Assembly (NCBI RefSeq): GCF_000237925.1
Contig: NW_017386025.1
Span: 558,001-622,000, forward strand
Length of the DNA stretch: 64,000 nt
Source of the DNA: Schistosoma mansoni
Lineage: Eukaryota; Platyhelminthes; Trematoda; Strigeidida; Schistosomatidae
Direction of reading: 5' to 3'
The first letter of the stretch is position 1; the number at the start of each line of letters is the position of its first letter. Shown piece by piece: positions 33,838 to 46,664 of this stretch. The notes beneath the pieces were generated by a model. It was not told the origin of the DNA, did not search any database, and saw only the letters and a program-made list of their open reading frames with translations. Made by a program: the position numbers and the translations under genes.

Positions 33838-34070
33838 AGTTGAAAGCATGAGTCAATTGAAGCTAGACCACCATGGAATATCCTGGAAGCACTGGACGGC
33901 CGTTTCGTCCAATTGTGGGACTCTTCAGCAGTGCGCATTCACGATCCCGCACTCGCAAGATTCTTACCCAGGACCTACCAGTCCCATAATAGGACGAAAC
34001 GGCTGTTCAGTGCTTCCAGGTTTTCCATGGTGGTCTAGCTTTAATTGACTCACGCTTCCAACTATGAAAA
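33838..34070. repeat. Palindromic element with hammerhead ribozyme (arm 1)
   Basis: The two halves (about 33838-33925 and 33985-34070) are reverse complements with a few mismatches; each contains gctagaccaccatgga and a ccgtttcgtcc block. The left half, on the minus strand, contains an intact hammerhead ribozyme. The right half has the same stem II and GAAA part but has lost the CTGANGA box. The middle holds a degraded version of the pol III B-box-like sequence seen in arm 2. Confidence 0.85.
33889..33934 (-). ncRNA. Type I hammerhead ribozyme (arm 1 copy)
   Basis: Read on the minus strand: stem I GCACTG, core CTGAAGA, stem II GTCC with loop CACAATT and GGAC, then GAAA, the short self-complementary stem III ACGGCCGT, cleavage triplet GTC, and stem I partner CAGTGC. 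Every conserved core position of the hammerhead is present (CUGANGA, GAAA, A-U closing stem III, C before the scissile bond). Predicted cleavage falls between the bases at 33895 and 33894. The minimal stem III is like that of schistosome SM-alpha ribozymes. Confidence 0.88.
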
Positions 34071-36099
34071 TACTAAATCTCCACAAAACGCCTTCTGGTA
34101 ATTATAAAATAATTAACATTATGAATGTACTTTTACATAAATTCAATGATACATTACTAAGAATATGTTCTATAAGCTACAATTTGTGCCTTTGTTTACA
34201 CATACCACAGAGTAGTAACACTTATTAACTGACTACTTAAACAAAAGTAGGCTAAGAAGAGTCATTCAAATCTATGACGTTTAATGATTGAAAGTTAGAT
34301 TATTTAACCAATTTATTAGTAAATTCTAATCAAGGTAATAGTTTATTGTTCAGCAATATACTAAGATTAGTAAATCAGGTATATTTCATGTGTTGTTAGA
34401 TGTGTGTTACTTGTGATAATTAGCACATGATTTCGGATTTCGAACATTTTGATATTTATTGGTTAAGTATATATATTTGAAACAATGTGCATAGGTGATT
34501 AGATTATGTAGACACTAAGTCAGAAGATATCACAAAATTGGCAAGCTTAAGAGTTCTTTAAACATTAGTGAGAGTTTCGCAATGAACATCAGATCAAACT
34601 AGAAAACAATAGGCACCAAATTAAGTGGAAGTTTTCTTTTTCCGCCAAGTAGTTAACGCTGCTGGACTTTTGTACATACCATCCCCAGTTAGATTTCTAA
34701 AATTTATGTTGAATTTCACAATATGAATTGGTCGCATTTTACAATACACAAACAATGGTGTTTACAATCTTGTACAAATCTCTTGTAAACATGTGTTTCA
34801 CATGAAACAATGATAGAAAAACGTGACTTTAATCGATAATTAAAATCTATCATTTTGTTTCAACAGTCATAACGTCAATAATATTTATACTTGAGCTAAT
34901 TATGACTATAACAACAGGATACAAACTGGCTGCTAAGATCCATCTAATTTATAAATAAGCTGGGAGTCTTACAGGGTTTATAAAATATATAACTTTATCA
35001 CTCGATTGCTTATGATCATTTACTTCCACATGAATAATATTAAGTTAAATCACGAGTGTTCTTATTTACTCTACTAAATCGAAAACACTACGCATTTTCG
35101 CAATTCAAATACACATACACACCAAGAAAGAACGACACTAATTAAGTTATAACAGATGGATTATTTTGCTTTGAGTTCTACGCAAATTCGTATAGATGTT
35201 TGCAGATTTATACCAAGGACTGGCTTTATCTAAACAACCGATGAGGACAAGGGAACTAGGAATAACTATTTTGTCCTATTGTGGAACTCGTCGACCGTAT
35301 CTATCTTATCTACCACCCCACTCACAACCATATCGGCTGTGAGACAAATGTCATCAGTGAGAATATATAGTGGTCGTGCAATATTTCCAAATACGAATGT
35401 AAACTATGAAGTGAAAATTCAGTGGTTTGAACGTTAAGTGATCCCTGCTAACCTTGTAGATTACGGGTTTGCACCCCGGAGGAGTCCAGGATACAAACTC
35501 TTGGCGAGTCCAGTACTCGAATGAAATACCTCTCGATTGCTTCCTGGCTATCAATGGCCTTTCGACTAAATTCAGTTTATGACAAAAAATTAAAAAAATT
35601 CAATATTCTCTAAAACCTCTGTACAATCGTAAAAATTTAATTCACCAATATCAAAGATGATATTATACGGTACAGAATTGGAGTCTGACTGATTACTTGG
35701 TGACTATCAGTTTCATGTCGTTCTCGCTGATTGTTAATCAGAATAATAATAACTTGAACTCCCCAGTATGCATTTACGTGGTCGGTCAGTAATATTATCT
35801 AAAATTCATGCAGTATAAATCTGGTGATACATCAATTGTCTGGTCACCTCAGTTATAACTAGTGATAGTAACAGCCAACATAGTCTTTATGCTAGAAGAC
35901 AGTGGCTTGAGAGCATACGAGTAAAAGCAGGTTAGAATACATTGTAAGTGTCAAATCCACTTACATCTTTTATCTTTATTCCGGTTTGTTTAGTGTATTA
36001 CATCATGTTACTCACTAATATTCAGTAGCTAGTGGCATTTTCAATCATTTTGGGTATGGAGAGAATAAAATCCCTTCTTGTTAAATTCAATTTATAGAT

Positions 36100-36384
36100 A
36101 TGTTACATAAACTTATGACTTTCAGTCCACTTATTGTTGTAATTGTGATAACTACTTTGATTCCTTGTTTATTCATAAAAATTTGTCACGGTAAAACAGT
36201 TTTAGTATTTTGTGTTCTTAGAATTCGTTTCGATTGTTGGTTGGCACGGTGGCATCAACAAAAATGCTGGCTGTCACATAGATTATTGTATGTTTTGGTA
36301 AATAATCCCCATACAGCTATTCCAAGAACATCATCTCTGACTCCATATACACGCGGTAAGCACCTGGTATGTCTTGTAGGTTGA
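36100..36384 (+). other. Small open frame with a membrane segment, shared by both arms
   Basis: A 94-residue frame begins MLHKLMTFSPLIVVIVITTL, a good transmembrane or signal-anchor stretch. The first 50 or so residues recur at 60793-60640 on the minus strand in arm 2, with a single R/L change near the end. The frames then diverge because the repeat ends. I do not recognise it, and nothing shows that it is expressed. Confidence 0.3.
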
Positions 36385-36389
36385 ACGCT

Positions 36390-36715
36390 TTATTCAGATC
36401 CTAAGCTATTCCGATAACCCCAGGGCTAGCACTACTCAGAGACTTGAACACCAGAGAGAAGACACGAGTATGAGAGAAACACTTTACTGCAAGGTTCATT
36501 TTTGTACAGAAAATTATAGGTATTTATAGATGTTAGCATGTGTTAAATCAACATCCTATTTCAGCCAATCCATTTAACGACATATATTGCTACCGACCAA
36601 TAGTAGTATGCCACGTTGGAACTCTAGAATGTTCTATCGTACTCTGATTGGCTGGGGCTCTTTTTGAGCCTCTGGAGGCTCTGTTGGAGTTCTCTGGAAG
36701 CCGACTCAACAGCAC
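36390..36715 (-). mobile_element. LTR-like segment, possibly a solo LTR
   Basis: On the minus strand a stretch opening tgttgagtcggcttcc contains a CCAAT-type box (agccaatcagag), then ctataaatacctata as a TATA box and aataaagcg near its end. This layout is that of a retrovirus-like LTR of a Gypsy-type element. No second LTR, polymerase gene or clear target duplication is in reach, so this is tentative and the ends are approximate. Confidence 0.35.
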
Positions 36716-37048
36716 CATAGAAACTTCATGAACTGAGGCTTGTAAATACATCCCTTATTTTGTCATTATTAATAGTACCGTATTTTACAGAAAGCTACTG
36801 TTTTGGTTTCAGGATTTTGACACATCACATAGTCGTTTGGCCGGGAGCATCAAGTAAAATTAACCTTAATATATGTGATTATGTAAACATTGAAAATAGT
36901 TACGTCACATAAACTTCACTTACTGTTCTGAAAATGATCAAATAGATATTTCAAGTTATACAACGCATGCTTTTCTGGCGTCAGATATAAATTAAATCTT
37001 GAACCCAAAGAGATGATATTACGCTTTAGTATGCAAATTGCTAAGCTG

Positions 37049-40000
37049 TTAAAAATGAAGATGATCCCCCAAAGAAATATTTAGATACAATAGTGAGTAT
37101 ACTTGGTTGTTCCATATCTTAATTAAATCTACAAAGTTTAACTCTGTACGTAGGCAAACATTATTAATCGACATTACAATAGTGATAGAACAAGAAGAAA
37201 AGTTACTTCCACATAATTGTATAAAGGATTTGACAGAAAACTCGGTTGCTAGCTCCATATTGCTCTGCGAATACGATGCTATTGAGTAACTAGGCCGAAA
37301 TCCAATAGCCTACATAACCACTTTAAGTCAATCCTAAAGCGAGAAAGCACAGTCTTTATCTAGTTTCATCAGTAGATTACCACCTTGCTCTCAATCTGGT
37401 TGACTCGCACGTGTACGATTGAAAGTACAGAATGGTAGGGTTTTCCTTAGAAACTATAATGGAGTGACTCTCCAGTGCTCAATTATTTACCATGGTTTTC
37501 CGAATAGTGTTGCGTCGTGATGGAGACCACCTTCGAACTAATTTTATGCTGTGTGTAATCAGTACTAAAAGGACAAAACAAACATGACATTTGTTAACAC
37601 TCAGTGATCAATCAATTGTTAGTATCTGAGTTCTACAGTAGGATATTTGCGACTTAGTGGTAACTTTTCGAAATATCAAGCTGATTGACACGTGTTTGGA
37701 TCCCAAAAGAGGCATCAGTTCTTACGTGATTGGAGACCTGCTATGTTGACAATAGTCAACTACCAGGAGACCTAGTTAGAAGGTTTCCTGTCGACTAACT
37801 TCAAACATATAGCTTTTCAAAATAACCCTTACTTATCAAAAGTGCAATCGGTCACATTCTTAACAAGTCTTATATCTACTCTAAAATAATTTTTTTATAC
37901 TACATTTTTTAAATACAAAAATTTTGTAATGAAAATAAAGTAAATACTTACCAACGATCTGATTGAGAAATGTCACGAGTGGAAATATCCAACAGTTTTA
38001 ACTTGGGATAGATTTCAACAAAATCTCTAGGATAAATTATTGGTTGGTCAAGAATTGCAGTAATCAAAGTAAACAAATGCATGATATAAGCAAAGCATGT
38101 AGGCGATATAGATGTGTCAATTCCATAGTTTATATGATGAATTAGATTATTATTATTATTATTATTATTGTCATTATACAATTCTATGCCATTCAATGGA
38201 ACTGCAAAGTGCTCATTTATATGGACGTAATCATTAGATAACTTATCCATGGATTCATCATTCTTTGTTGTTACTGGATTCTGGAACAAAGTAAAACACA
38301 GATCATAAACAAATTAACCGCTGATCGGATCATTTACTTTATCCATTTACCAAATATCAACTAACAGTTACTAATCAGTAAGGACTGTTTAGTTGGAAGA
38401 ATATATTGTACCAGAAGCTAATAAGTAAAAGTCAAACAACACAAATGTTGATCTTTGATTTTATGCAATTGATTTTAAAATTTAACAGTAGTTAAATAAT
38501 AAATCCATCAGAAATCGGATATTTATGTTTGGTCATTTTGTTTTCAATATTTACTGCCCTTTGTCAATATCATTTAAAATTTACGTGGAAAGAGAACGGT
38601 TTGATATAACTTTTTGTATAGGAAAAAGGTACTAAAAATCGCTTTACTGGTGAGTACAGCTAGTTGGTACCCTAAAATTTTAAACGAATGAGATGTTGAA
38701 TAGTAAGTATGTACTTTCAATTGGTTGATCGCTGAGTATTAATCAATGTCACGTTTATCTAGTCGTTTTAGTAGTCACTACTTAATGATCAATCGATTGT
38801 AACTAGTTTAGTTCCACCAGAGGCCAGTCGCAATCCAAATGACTCAGTAGTAACATCTCAGACTATGAAGCTGGATGACATATGATTGAATCATCAAGGG
38901 AATACTAATTCTATCAAGATCACAGGCACACCTTGCTGAAGAGTGCCGTAGAGCACGAAATTCAGGTCTAGGGTATTCTACCGACTACATTCAACCACTT
39001 AACAAGTATATAGTTCGTAAATATATACATTAAAATACATTTATATTCTTTTATTCCAAGGCTCCGTGATTATTGGGTTTCGTCAGGACGGAATATAAAT
39101 GCAAGACCACTTACTTTTTAGATTAGCGTGACTTTTGTTCAATATGAAATTTGTTTTATTTCAATGCAACATTTTGTTCAGCATATTATTTAATTTATAA
39201 CAGTTTAGGAAGTATACATTAGTAATACGATCTTTCCAAGCAACAGTAATACTGATAGCTAGAAAGTTTTCTTATCGAATAAAATAAAATATTCATATAC
39301 TAGATACTAAACACAGAAATTAACATGATTATAAGTCAGTTAAAACATGGGTGAACGTAAGAAGCGAATTTCGTAGGTCAATTAATAAGTGTTAGTAAAC
39401 TGAAAAACTGACGTCATGCTAAATTCATGACCCCGGATATATCAAAGGTGTCTTCCAGTCACATTTTTAAATATTAGAACAAATATATTTCACTCAAGTT
39501 TTTAAACAATTATCTTGTCGAAACAATTCTTGAAGGTAGATTTTTCTCTACTCTTCTAACTCACAATGTATAATAGTAGGAGTTTTAATTAATGGGATGG
39601 TGTTATGGAAACTTTTGACTATGTGCTAAGTCGTTTGTTATTTGTTGAAGTGGAGAATCTGATATATACGTAAGCAAACTTTCAATGAACTTGTGTCGTT
39701 TGCTTATTCTGATCGTTTATCCAACACCCAGCATGTTGAACAGTCTAGCTGACTAAGAATACTCTTCTAATGATGGAGAAATAAGATACACCTGACTAGA
39801 AGCAATGGCGAAATACTTTATGATTTCTTTGACTGATCACCTAATGGTTTGTTTACACCGATTTCAAGAGTAATTTCTATTTTATTCAACTCATTTACCA
39901 TGTGTACGGATTGGTATACCAGGGTTCGAGCCACATTTCATGTATAAGAGCTAGTTATATTACTTAGTCGCTCAAACAGGATTAGGTGAGGCAGGGTTCA

Positions 40001-43000
40001 CACCTGAGACTTAGTGGCTGGAAGTCGAACCCCTTAACCTCCGCGCCGCTACATGACATTCGAAAATAAAGGATGGAATAAATAACCTAAGAATCCATAG
40101 TCTCAATTCCAATTTATATAAACGTGTTTTTCATAGCCTATCTAGTTTATTTTCTAAGATGGTCATTCACAGCTGCTGAAAAGCTACAGTAGAGGACAAT
40201 AAGCAAAATTACCAACTAGGCACAAACTATAAGTGGTACCAGCGAGATGTGAGAAACCTCATCAATGAATCAGTATGGCTATTACCAGTTCACTGAGATA
40301 AACTTTACATTTGTTCAAAGTAGACATACGAATACTAAATACGTTTGATCGAGAATATGTTAGGTGCTCTTCTTATAAATGTGAGGGAACATCTTAGTGG
40401 AGAGTTTTTGTGTAAGGCTTAAAGCTTAAAACAAAAAGAGGCAGGCGATTTCGTTGATGACGTTATGCAAATAAGTTTACTGAACGATAGTTGGAACATA
40501 CTGCATACATCCATGCTTATTATCAAACTAGACTTGTTTGTATGTAAGTAGTGACCAAAGTGTTCACATGGTATAATAAACTGAATCACGGTCCATAATA
40601 ACTTACGTTCATTTCATATGAAACAATGACAATTATTATAATTATGGCTTACTGTGATATCGTTTGAGCTAATTTCTTCACTAATGTTGTACACTGGATT
40701 TATTAAATCATCGATAAAAAGACCATAAACTTCATTTAACAAATAAAGAATACGAGTCATCAGTGCGTAACGTGTTTTACTGAGGTCATTACTGTGAAAA
40801 AAGAAAAGGATACACGATTCAAGGAAAAACAAATGGATAATAGTATATAAATAAATACCTTAAGAATCTAGGGATGTTAATTGAAGAGGTGATATCAGTC
40901 CATGAAGTCACTGTCATTCACCAATAAACTCCTCCATTGAGATAAACAATTTTTTTTATCTTATTGTTGTAATTCTTTCGTTTTTAATGACGCCAGGCGC
41001 ATGGTTTTAGCAGTTCTATTTCAACGAATCAAGCTTTTGAAATGAAAAACAAGTATATATATATATATATATAAATGATTAGTCCTCCCGATCTACCGCA
41101 TTGTACGGACATTCCATATACCTGTATTAATTGTTGCTCTGGTTGTTAGAAAGGAATCGTCCTCATGACTTCCAAAGAATCTCGGCTTTCACCATGAGGC
41201 ATCATAATTTTTATAAGTGAAGATCCCTCGACTTCAAGGGTAGAGTTTAAATTGTTTTCTCTGGTTAACAAGGTTGTTTTTTGCGGGATGGAGTTCACGT
41301 TTACTACGTTTAAAAGCCATAAATGACAATGGAGAGAAACGTTGAGCAGCAAGTTCCTTTCTAGTTGATAAAACGACATCCTCTCTATGCCACAAGTAAC
41401 ATAAGCTGGCAAAATCTAACCAGTCACACAACAACCTACCAGGGCTAACGAAACCTCTAAGATTAGTTTAGGTTTGACGCATACCCCTTCCGAAGCAACA
41501 TGCGAAGAAAGAGGAACGCATTCCAAACTGACTGACTGATTCCAAACACACCAAAGGGAACAGAATAGTCCATTTTGTCAACGTCTTCACCAAACAGGAC
41601 TACATCACCCGCTTATCCCATGTTAGCAATTGAGTCTCCTGTTAGAAGATCAATTCCTAAAAATTCAGACGATGAGGGTGCTAATCTGAAAGCATATTTG
41701 TGACGAAATTAAATAAAAATGAGAAAAGCTGGCAATTCTGGCAAACAGCACTTGATGTTATTATTTTCGATGACAGTTCGCCATGAGATTTGACTTGACG
41801 AATAGTATTCGAGTAGAGACCTTGTATATGTGACGCAATTCTTTAATACTCCCTTTCATTGGTAAACACCGCCATAAAAGTTTTTGATCTACGAAGCTGG
41901 ACGCTTCCTTAAGGTCAAGAAATACAGCTATAGTTGACAGTCAGTAGGTATGTTTATGTTGCGGAAGCTGGAGCACTAGTTAAGCGTTGAACGGTTGTTG
42001 AGGTTAATATTTTAGACACTATGTTGACCAGACTGATTATTCTGTTGTCATCAGAAGAGGATTCCCATCCCTTCTTATAAATTGGAACGATCACCGAACG
42101 AAACCAATCGGATGGAAATACATTCGGTTCCCAGACGTAGGTTAATATCTCAGTTAATCTAACTGCTAAAACTGGACTAACATTTTTAAACATTTGAGGG
42201 GCTAATCCACTAAGGCCTGTTGCTTGTCTTTGTTTTAGATTAGCTAAGAGTTTTTCAACCTCATTAAGAGTAGTACAGCTAATGTTAGCATCTGTTAGGA
42301 TATTCACAAGAATATCCCAAAAATTATCTCGAATGTAAAATGGTATGTTTTCAGACTCTTCACATAATTCGCATGTTATCTCCTATTGGCCATTATTTAC
42401 AGTGTCCTAACTATGACTTTCATGTGTCGTTTCCCTATTGGTCAATTTTGAGTCGTCCTAATTATAACCTTTACGTGTCCTTCCTTTCCATTGGTTACTG
42501 TTAATAGTCATCGTAACTGTATAAATATGCCTTGTCTGTAAACCATTTTTGTTCTGCTGCTGACCCCATAAGCAATTCTTATTTAACGGCTGTGTTCTGA
42601 TTTATTGGAGTTGGGGAACAGTATTGGGATCGAACTAGGATATCTGAATTTGGTCAATCGGTAGAATTTCGTGTAGTCCTATCGCAATATGTTATATTTC
42701 GCGTTATAACAGCATCACATTCAGGTTGTTTGGTAACAGTAGGCAACTGGAGACCAGTCAAAGTGTTATTTAAAGCGTTGCCCCCAACCTCTTGGTTCAG
42801 GAATGGGTAGTTTTAATGACTCCTCAGTTTTTAATACTTCTGTTATCTCTTCATAATTTAATTTTCTTATTGTGTGGCTCATTTATTTTGGTGCCCCTAT
42901 GTACCAATATTTATGTGTTTAAATAAATAAATAGAACCTATAAGTCTGAAAAGATACCTACTGTTATATAGTGCCGCCGTCTTTTTCATTCTTTCTGATT

Positions 43001-46000
43001 CCGCTGCTCACCACTGTTTACAATTATCGCGCAAATATTTTACCAAGCCATATTTGAGTTGTCTTTTCCCCTCATCATATTCTGAGCCTGATGGGATCAG
43101 TTTCTGAGAATCTATCAGTTCAGTAGATGATCCCAAAACCCAAAGATTTTCCCCAACCTTTGATCTAAGTCATTGGTATATATCAATGCTATTTCCATAG
43201 CTATTTGGATATCATCTCAGCCGCTATCGAGGTGAACATCATCTAGATGATTAACTAACCACATTTCTAGTTGTTCCTGAAGCATATTCATTAAGCTGAA
43301 TTATAAGACATTTTTGTGCTGTAGATTCTCTGCGTCCAATAAGATATAAACAAACATGTGCTTGTATTAAAGCACAATCAGAATCTAAACATGTCCTGCA
43401 GGGTGAGAGACAGTCTTCTGTCAAGCCTATCTAATGATGGTTGACGGAAATATAGTCCATTTGTGTCCACTGTTGGGTCGATTTTAGGGATCGTCGCGCC
43501 AGATAATGTCTTTCTTTATGCTTGAAGTTGATGCTTACTAAGAACAAGTCATTGTCTGAGAGTACTTGTGGCAGAGCTGAGACAATGTAAGATCAGCATA
43601 AGAGTCTTTCATTTTGGTCTACACTACACACTTGGGTACTACAATACACTGCGACAATAACATCTGACCTTTTGGCTTTTGAAAGGAGAGCACAGATTTT
43701 TCTATAAAACGCATTCTTTACTTCATAGAAACTGCAGTCAGGCGTGTAGGTAGAGACTCCGTCATCTGAGTGGACTGTAACTGAAATCTGCTGTTGAGAA
43801 TTAAGTAGTAAAGGTTCTAGATCCAGAGTTTCATATGAAATTTTCTGTGAAGCCTGATATTAAGATTTACAATACTCCTAAATTTCTCAGGAAAATAATT
43901 TATACAAAACGATGATAGAATGATCAAATAAAATACAACGACGTAAATAAGTGGACACGCCAATAATAATGATAAGACTTACTAGCCATCCTTTAAAGAT
44001 TGTTTTAGAACTTGCAACCGGCTATTGATTGCTGCTTTATTTGCATCTATCTTTAAGAATTCCTGTTCTGTAAACAAATATGAACAAGTTACATATTAAA
44101 CAGAAGATAATAATATTGCAATAATAATCTTCATCTCTCGATCAAATAAAATCTTAAAAGTATATGGAGTTACTATGTTGAGATACAGTAGGTTTTATAT
44201 TGACTAAACAAGCAATTATGTATCACTAAGAGTAGATAAAGATATAAATTAACTGAGCATTAATCTAAATGATCACAATTCATAGCCCCACGATAATGTG
44301 AATTTGACAAGATGGGATGAAAGAAATGAAAATCGAAAACAAGCAAATCTATTCATGAACAACTGCAAAGAAAATATCTTAAACGTACTCAAATAAAAAA
44401 TTTGGCTAGGATACGCTAACGTTATATTCGTGGTATTAAAACGTGAAATATACTACCCTTTTTGGGAGAAACTAAACAGTAAGTCACCCGGTATTAAATT
44501 TACTTTAGAATCAGACGGAGGTATATTAATTTCTCTAGACTGCCTAGTATATTTGAATATGACTATTTTCAAAAAAACAGCACATTCGAACAAATATTTA
44601 GATTTTAATTTCTCAGCTTCCATCAGAAGTACAACAGTATTAGTTGTCGTCAGTATTTTGAGAAGAACTCACATATCGATAACAAACAAAAAAGAAGAGA
44701 AAGGAGAACACAACTAGAATTCTTAAAAATAGAAATAACTAACCGGGAAATTTTGTCCACAAAATAGAGAATAATATTTAACATGACCGAATAATCACTC
44801 CAAAATCATGGACTACAACAATCGTCATTCTATACGGATCACATAATCAGATGAGATTAAAAGAGTACTCAACAAATACAATATCAGAGTATTATTTGGA
44901 ATCTCTGAAATACTACAAAGTAACTTTGTCTGAAAGATAAAATACCGAGGGATTCAAATTCTATTTGTGTCTACAAGATAAAATTTTCACGCTGTTACGG
45001 AATATAAATCGGACAAAATTTTTTGCATATCAAAGTCAGAAAAAATAAGCATTGCACAGACTCTGTTTAACCACCAATAAATTCGACAGAGCTTAGAAAA
45101 TTTGAAAGATCTTTAACCATAGGTCTAGATACTATAATATTAGGCCATAAAATTGAAACCGTTTAGAAAAAAATTTTAGATCACAAAGAATGTCTCATAA
45201 TAGAAATGATTTACATGAAATGGGATTCGCATTGTTTGAATAAAAATGAGGGGTGGAGATAAAATTTTGCTTGGTCCCAACAGCACCACCCTTCCTCAAA
45301 CTAACACTTTCAACACAAACGTGACAGTATAAGTTGTTCATCATAAAAACATGTATTTTTTACAATTGAAACTATTGTCAAATGCATCAGTCCACGCCTG
45401 TCTGTTATGGTTATCAATTCATTTACTCAACATCACAGAATTAATTTATCCAGAACAACTTCGATTAAGTTACCAAACATAAGCTGATATTCTTGTAAGT
45501 TCTGGTTCACCGTTACTTTGATAAAGTTATCAGCACTAAAAAGCGGAATGCCAAGGTGAAGATTCACTACCCCACTTCCGATTCGCCATTTTCAAATAGT
45601 ACCCTAGGCCGAATTTCAGAACCGTTTACTCGATAGTCCCAACATGCACGAACAACGCTCTGAAGGCATATATATAAATACTAGTGGCCTAAAAATATCG
45701 TCTATTTTAGAAGCAACATATTATACTTGTCCAATGGTTGACAGACGGATAAACCGACCTGACAACGATTCTAGTACCAACATTCTTCTTACTCTATAGA
45801 AGGTCATGTAGAACTTTTGAATTTCATCCATTCAAATTCTACTTTTCTTGGACATCATATTTTCTATTATCCACTTTAATAACATGAAGAAATCGTTGGG
45901 TCGTGTTCTAGAAATATGCAAAAAACACTTTGATTTTTAAAAAGTAATTAAAGCCCATCAGAAATTTGCATGCAATTAAACAAGATGATGCCGGTAAATT

Positions 46001-46630
46001 TGCTTTGGAAAACATCCTTCTCTTATCCAAAAATGTAAGTATCCATGCTATGGACGTACACTGAGTCTAAATAAACTACATACAAAACACGAGTTTAATT
46101 ATTTACCTGACAAATAGTGAACTGTTTAAACTTCTGTCACCGATTTCCAAACATTTCCATGAACCTTCCTTTCTTATATTTGTTTTGACTGGCTAATTGT
46201 GTACGTTCATGATTTTTGTAAAGACCTTACAACTTACTGAGAAGCTAACTACTCCAATATTCAAACTAAAGTATCGCGGTGGCAAGTATACTTTCCTACA
46301 CGTTCTTCCAATACGCAGATGGTATCATACTTTCTGGAAGTCCTGAATATCAGGTTCTTATATCTTTCAATTTTTAAGTTAGCCGAAAGAAGTACTATAG
46401 GTAATGAATTCGTACTTGTCTGAATAGGCCCACTCTATCATTAGCCCAAGTAAGAGAAGCAAAGGAAACGATTTAATATCAATTGAGACAGAGATTTAAA
46501 ACTGTTTCCATTCTCTTAGGTCTGCACTGCTATTATCTGTTATTACCTTTACTCTTGACATTTTTTGTTCTTGTGTGAGTTGAAGTCACTTGAAGTGATG
46601 AAAACATGAGACGGATCTTACATTACTATG

Positions 46631-46664
<34 letters not shown>

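Larger units (their letters stand above)
32902..36262 (+). repeat. Long inverted repeat, arm 1
   Basis: This 3.36 kb stretch matches the reverse complement of 60631-64000 almost base for base, with a net length difference of 9 bases over the whole length and scattered substitutions. The inner end is sharp: at 36262 the match stops after catcaaca. The outer end is not defined because arm 2 runs out of the window. The arm includes a palindromic hammerhead element and the end of a non-LTR element. Two young copies of a dispersed repeat or a large inverted duplication would both explain it. Confidence 0.93.

Noticed and set aside
40614-40832. 72-residue frame taken as an independent gene
   Set aside because: Only 40791-40653 is exon (UVRAG exon 9); the rest is intron on both sides.
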